The notes under the pieces were generated by a model. It ran no database searches and had not been told where the DNA came from. It worked only from the letters and a program-made list of their open reading frames with translations. This document shows positions 12,360 to 14,470 of a DNA stretch of 14,470 nt, piece after piece. How positions within the stretch are numbered: the first letter of the stretch is position 1; every line of letters starts with the position of its first letter. Where the stretch lies: positions 1-14,470 of the forward strand of contig JAITJK010000250.1 of NCBI GenBank assembly GCA_031278935.1. The letters run 5' to 3'. Both the position numbers and the translations under genes were made by a program. Source of the stretch: Spirochaetaceae bacterium. Lineage in GTDB: Bacteria > Spirochaetota > Spirochaetia > Treponematales > Breznakiellaceae.

Positions 12360-13625
12360 ATGTATAAGCGTATCATCCCCGATCAGAATACTCTGAGAAA
12401 AACCTATGAAGGATATGTCCCGGTGAGAACCTTGATTGCCCGGGATATGGAAACCACCCTTGAAGAAAAACTGAAGGTTTTTTCATCCCGCCTTGTGGTC
12501 AAGGGTCGGGTCAAGGAATTCGAAAGTTATTATAAAAAATACATCCAACACCTCCAAAGAGACCCCAACTGTTTCAAAGCCTTGTATATTACCGATGTAA
12601 TCGGCATCAGGATCGTATGCCCTTTTTTTGAAGATATTACCCTGGTGGAGCGGTGTTTGCAGGCCAACTTTGAGGTGGTCGAGATGCAACGAAAGGGTTC
12701 TAATTATTCTTTCAAGGAATTCGGCTATGAATCAATTCATTTTTTGATAAAAATTCCTGAAATCCTTATCGAAAAGCGAGGAGACTGCGGTCTGGAAGTC
12801 GCGGAGATTCAAATTCGCACAATTCTCCAGGATGCCTGGGCTGAAGTAGAGCACGAACTGGTGTATAAAGCCGAATTTACCCCCTTCGATGAACCGATGA
12901 AACGCAAATTAGCCGCCTTAAACGCCAGTCTTTCTCTGGCGGATACAATTTTTCAAGAGGTTAGGAACTATCAGCGGCGGCTTAATGGGGAGTTGGAAAA
13001 GCGACGGGATTCTTTTTTTAAGAAAATTGAAGCGTCCATTGATGTCCCTCTGTTCACTCATGAGAACCCCCATAATCCCCTCCAAGTGCACGGGGAGGAA
13101 ACGCAATATCCAGCAAGCCCGGTTCCCCTATCGCTGGAAGCCGTGGAGGGGAATTCGATTGATGAGCTTCTACTGGCCGCCCTCCAGGCCCATAACGAGC
13201 ACCGGTTTGCCGAAGCGATTATTCTTTACACCACGATTCTGAATCTGAATCCGCACCATACCATCGCGTCCCTTATTTACAAACATCGCGGCATGGCGCA
13301 TTTCGCCCAATCCCACTATGACGACGCTATTGAGGATTTTACCCGTTCCTTAGCCTTGGATCGTGCATCCTACAAAGCCCTGTATTTTCGGGGTATTGTG
13401 AAAACGGTTTTGCACCGGTACCCGGATGCCATCAAGGATTTTACCTTGTCTCTCGAGATAAACCCCTATCAGGCCTTTTGTTACTATCGCCGAGGACAGG
13501 CCTATTATCACCTTGCGGAGCTTCATAATGCCCTTGAGGATGGTAAAGCCGCCTTAGCCTTAGAACCTGATTCCGAACTCATCAAGCGGTTCAAGAAGTT
13601 CCTTTTGAAGAAACTCCATCGGTAG
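12360..13625 (+). CDS. RelA/SpoT-type (p)ppGpp synthetase domain fused to TPR repeats
   Basis: The N-terminal ~200 of 421 residues form a RelA/SpoT synthetase domain, which transfers pyrophosphate from ATP to GDP/GTP. Visible signatures: the R-x-K-x3-S-x3-K substrate motif (R50, K52, S56, K60), ITDVIGIRIVC (77-87), GYESIHFLIK (122-131) and EIQIRTILQDAWAEVEHEL (149-167). No HD hydrolase, TGS or ACT domain is present, so this is a small, synthetase-only type. After a helical stretch (~180-225) and a Pro-rich linker come about four tetratricopeptide repeats (roughly 268-301, 303-336, 337-370, 371-404; e.g. AEAIILYTTILNLNP, DDAIEDFTRSLALD, PDAIKDFTLSLEINP), a protein-binding scaffold. The start at ATG 12360 has only GCAGG immediately before it. 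It lies downstream of the flaA terminator and converges with the next gene, with 10 nt between stops. Confidence 0.87.
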   Translation: MYKRIIPDQNTLRKTYEGYVPVRTLIARDMETTLEEKLKVFSSRLVVKGRVKEFESYYKKYIQHLQRDPNCFKALYITDVIGIRIVCPFFEDITLVERCLQANFEVVEMQRKGSNYSFKEFGYESIHFLIKIPEILIEKRGDCGLEVAEIQIRTILQDAWAEVEHELVYKAEFTPFDEPMKRKLAALNASLSLADTIFQEVRNYQRRLNGELEKRRDSFFKKIEASIDVPLFTHENPHNPLQVHGEETQYPASPVPLSLEAVEGNSIDELLLAALQAHNEHRFAEAIILYTTILNLNPHHTIASLIYKHRGMAHFAQSHYDDAIEDFTRSLALDRASYKALYFRGIVKTVLHRYPDAIKDFTLSLEINPYQAFCYYRRGQAYYHLAELHNALEDGKAALALEPDSELIKRFKKFLLKKLHR

Positions 13626-13635
13626 CGCCGGAAGT

Positions 13636-14470
13636 CTAGTCCGGGGTTTTATCCGTGTCCCTCAAGGTCTTTAAAAAGTACCCGTTTGGTTCCCAGGCCC
13701 GCTCCCCGTAACCACCGGCCATGAGCCAGGCCGAGGGAATGCCCCGTTCCTGTAGATACCGGTAGACAAGCTGATCCCGCTCAATACAGCGTTTAAGACT
13801 CAAGTTAATGAGACTGCTAGAGGGAAGCCCGTCATGCTCATAAGGATCCGCCCCGTCAACCACGATTGCGAGATCCGGCGGGCGGTTTGATGTGCGCGTT
13901 TCCAGCAGCTCTAAACCCCGCACTAATTCCGGTACATAGGTATCCTCGGCGCCAGCTTCAATACCGATTTCCACGTCGCTTTGAATCCACGGGGCGCGGT
14001 CTAAGGGCGTGGCCTGCAGGGTTTCTTCGTCCAAAGGCCAGCCCCGGGCCATGTGTATAGAAAGGGTGTGAATCTCTAAGGCCGTGTCCGTGTCCTCCTC
14101 TCCCTTAATATCCTCGCGCATCCGGGCGAAATGGACCAATTCCGCCGTACCGCACCCTTTATGGGCATCAAGGTCTATAATCCATATCCTCTGGGCCCAT
14201 GCTTCGGCCTGTAGTTTTCGCGCTGCAATCACTATATCGTGGATAAGGCAAAACCCTGCCCCTCGGTCGTACCGGGCGTGGTGCATACCTCCGCCCAGAT
14301 AATAACAGAACCCCGGCTTCAATGCCTTTTCCGAGAGGGCAAGCCGGCAGGCGAGGTAGGTGCCCTCAACCTGGGCTAGAGTAAGGCGAAATAGGGCTTC
14401 CAAAGGTTTCACCGCCCGCTCCGGTTCATAACGGTGGGGCCGTCCCCGGCGGTCCAGCAGCTCATAGGTG
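13636..14470 (-). CDS. Histone-deacetylase superfamily (AcuC-like) amidohydrolase, 5' end missing
   Basis: A zinc-dependent amidohydrolase of the bacterial HDAC/AcuC/acetylpolyamine type, cytoplasmic, expected to remove acyl groups from lysines, polyamines or other amines. Seen in the frame read leftward: GGGMHHARYDRGAGFCLIHD, with the catalytic His pair (~14,280); IIDLDAHKGCGTAEL, with the zinc-binding Asp and His (~14,160); DGADPYEHDGLPSSS, with the third zinc-binding Asp (~13,825); and the late LMAGGYGE glycine motif carrying the transition-state tyrosine. The frame stays open from GTG 14412 to the window edge (reading TYELLDRRGRPHRYEPERA), so the true start and the first ~20-40 residues lie outside. 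The gene ends 10 nt from the convergent RelA/SpoT-TPR gene. The core active site looks intact; the substrate is unknown. Confidence 0.85.
   Translation of the reverse strand, partial: TYELLDRRGRPHRYEPERAVKPLEALFRLTLAQVEGTYLACRLALSEKALKPGFCYYLGGGMHHARYDRGAGFCLIHDIVIAARKLQAEAWAQRIWIIDLDAHKGCGTAELVHFARMREDIKGEEDTDTALEIHTLSIHMARGWPLDEETLQATPLDRAPWIQSDVEIGIEAGAEDTYVPELVRGLELLETRTSNRPPDLAIVVDGADPYEHDGLPSSSLINLSLKRCIERDQLVYRYLQERGIPSAWLMAGGYGERAWEPNGYFLKTLRDTDKTPD

Noticed and set aside
12360..13625. Toxin-antitoxin (toxSAS) interpretation of the RelA/SpoT-TPR gene
   Set aside because: There is no small overlapping partner gene; the neighbours are flaA behind a terminator and a convergent deacetylase-family gene.

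Overview
The window reads as chromosome of a spirochaete, most likely a Treponema, and probably a free-living or insect-gut relative rather than a host-restricted pathogen. The evidence is a treponemal-type periplasmic flagellin core protein (FlaB), a flagellar filament sheath protein (FlaA, found only in spirochaetes), and a radical-SAM protein of the spirochaete-restricted 'spiro-SPASM' type. The moderately high GC of the coding regions (by eye) fits termite-gut treponemes better than T. pallidum or T. denticola. No tRNA, rRNA, CRISPR array or intact insertion sequence is visible.

Layout. 1-138 (minus) is the start of a lipoprotein gene running off the left edge. 139-428 is a divergent intergenic region with a sigma-28-like promoter and a long flaB leader. 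429-1289 is flaB, closed by a strong intrinsic terminator. 1456-2178 encodes a secreted CBM9-like protein. 2179-2435 has no gene but contains two inverted repeats, one resembling a widely dispersed palindromic repeat. 2436-11048 is a tightly packed plus-strand run of seven genes that overlap or lie at most 45 nt apart: spiro-SPASM radical-SAM protein, glycosyltransferase-like protein, SpsF-type cytidylyltransferase, a PseG/SpsG-like + zinc-ribbon + methyltransferase fusion, an ATP-grasp ligase, a periplasmic N-acetylmuramoyl-L-alanine amidase and a GerMN-domain membrane protein. 11172-12236 is flaA, with its own near-consensus promoter overlapped by a perfect 21-bp palindrome. 12360-13625 encodes a RelA/SpoT-synthetase-plus-TPR protein. 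13636-14470 (minus, 5' end missing) encodes a histone-deacetylase-superfamily amidohydrolase convergent with it.

How the genes may work together. Two periplasmic-flagellum structural genes flank a cluster with the enzyme classes needed to build and decorate a nucleotide-activated sugar: a nucleotidyltransferase, a PseG-like nucleotide-sugar hydrolase/GT-B domain, a methyltransferase, an ATP-grasp ligase, a glycosyltransferase and a radical-SAM enzyme. Treponemal FlaB proteins are known to carry an unusual methoxy-acylated nonulosonic-acid glycan, so a role in flagellin or envelope glycan synthesis is the leading hypothesis. No nonulosonate synthase or flagellin glycosyltransferase of a known family is in the window, so this remains inference. 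The amidase and GerMN protein at the end of the run would act on peptidoglycan, the layer the periplasmic flagella lie against.

The most notable single observation is that the N-terminal ~205 residues of the spiro-SPASM protein look like a degenerate copy of the SpsF nucleotidyltransferase encoded two genes downstream.
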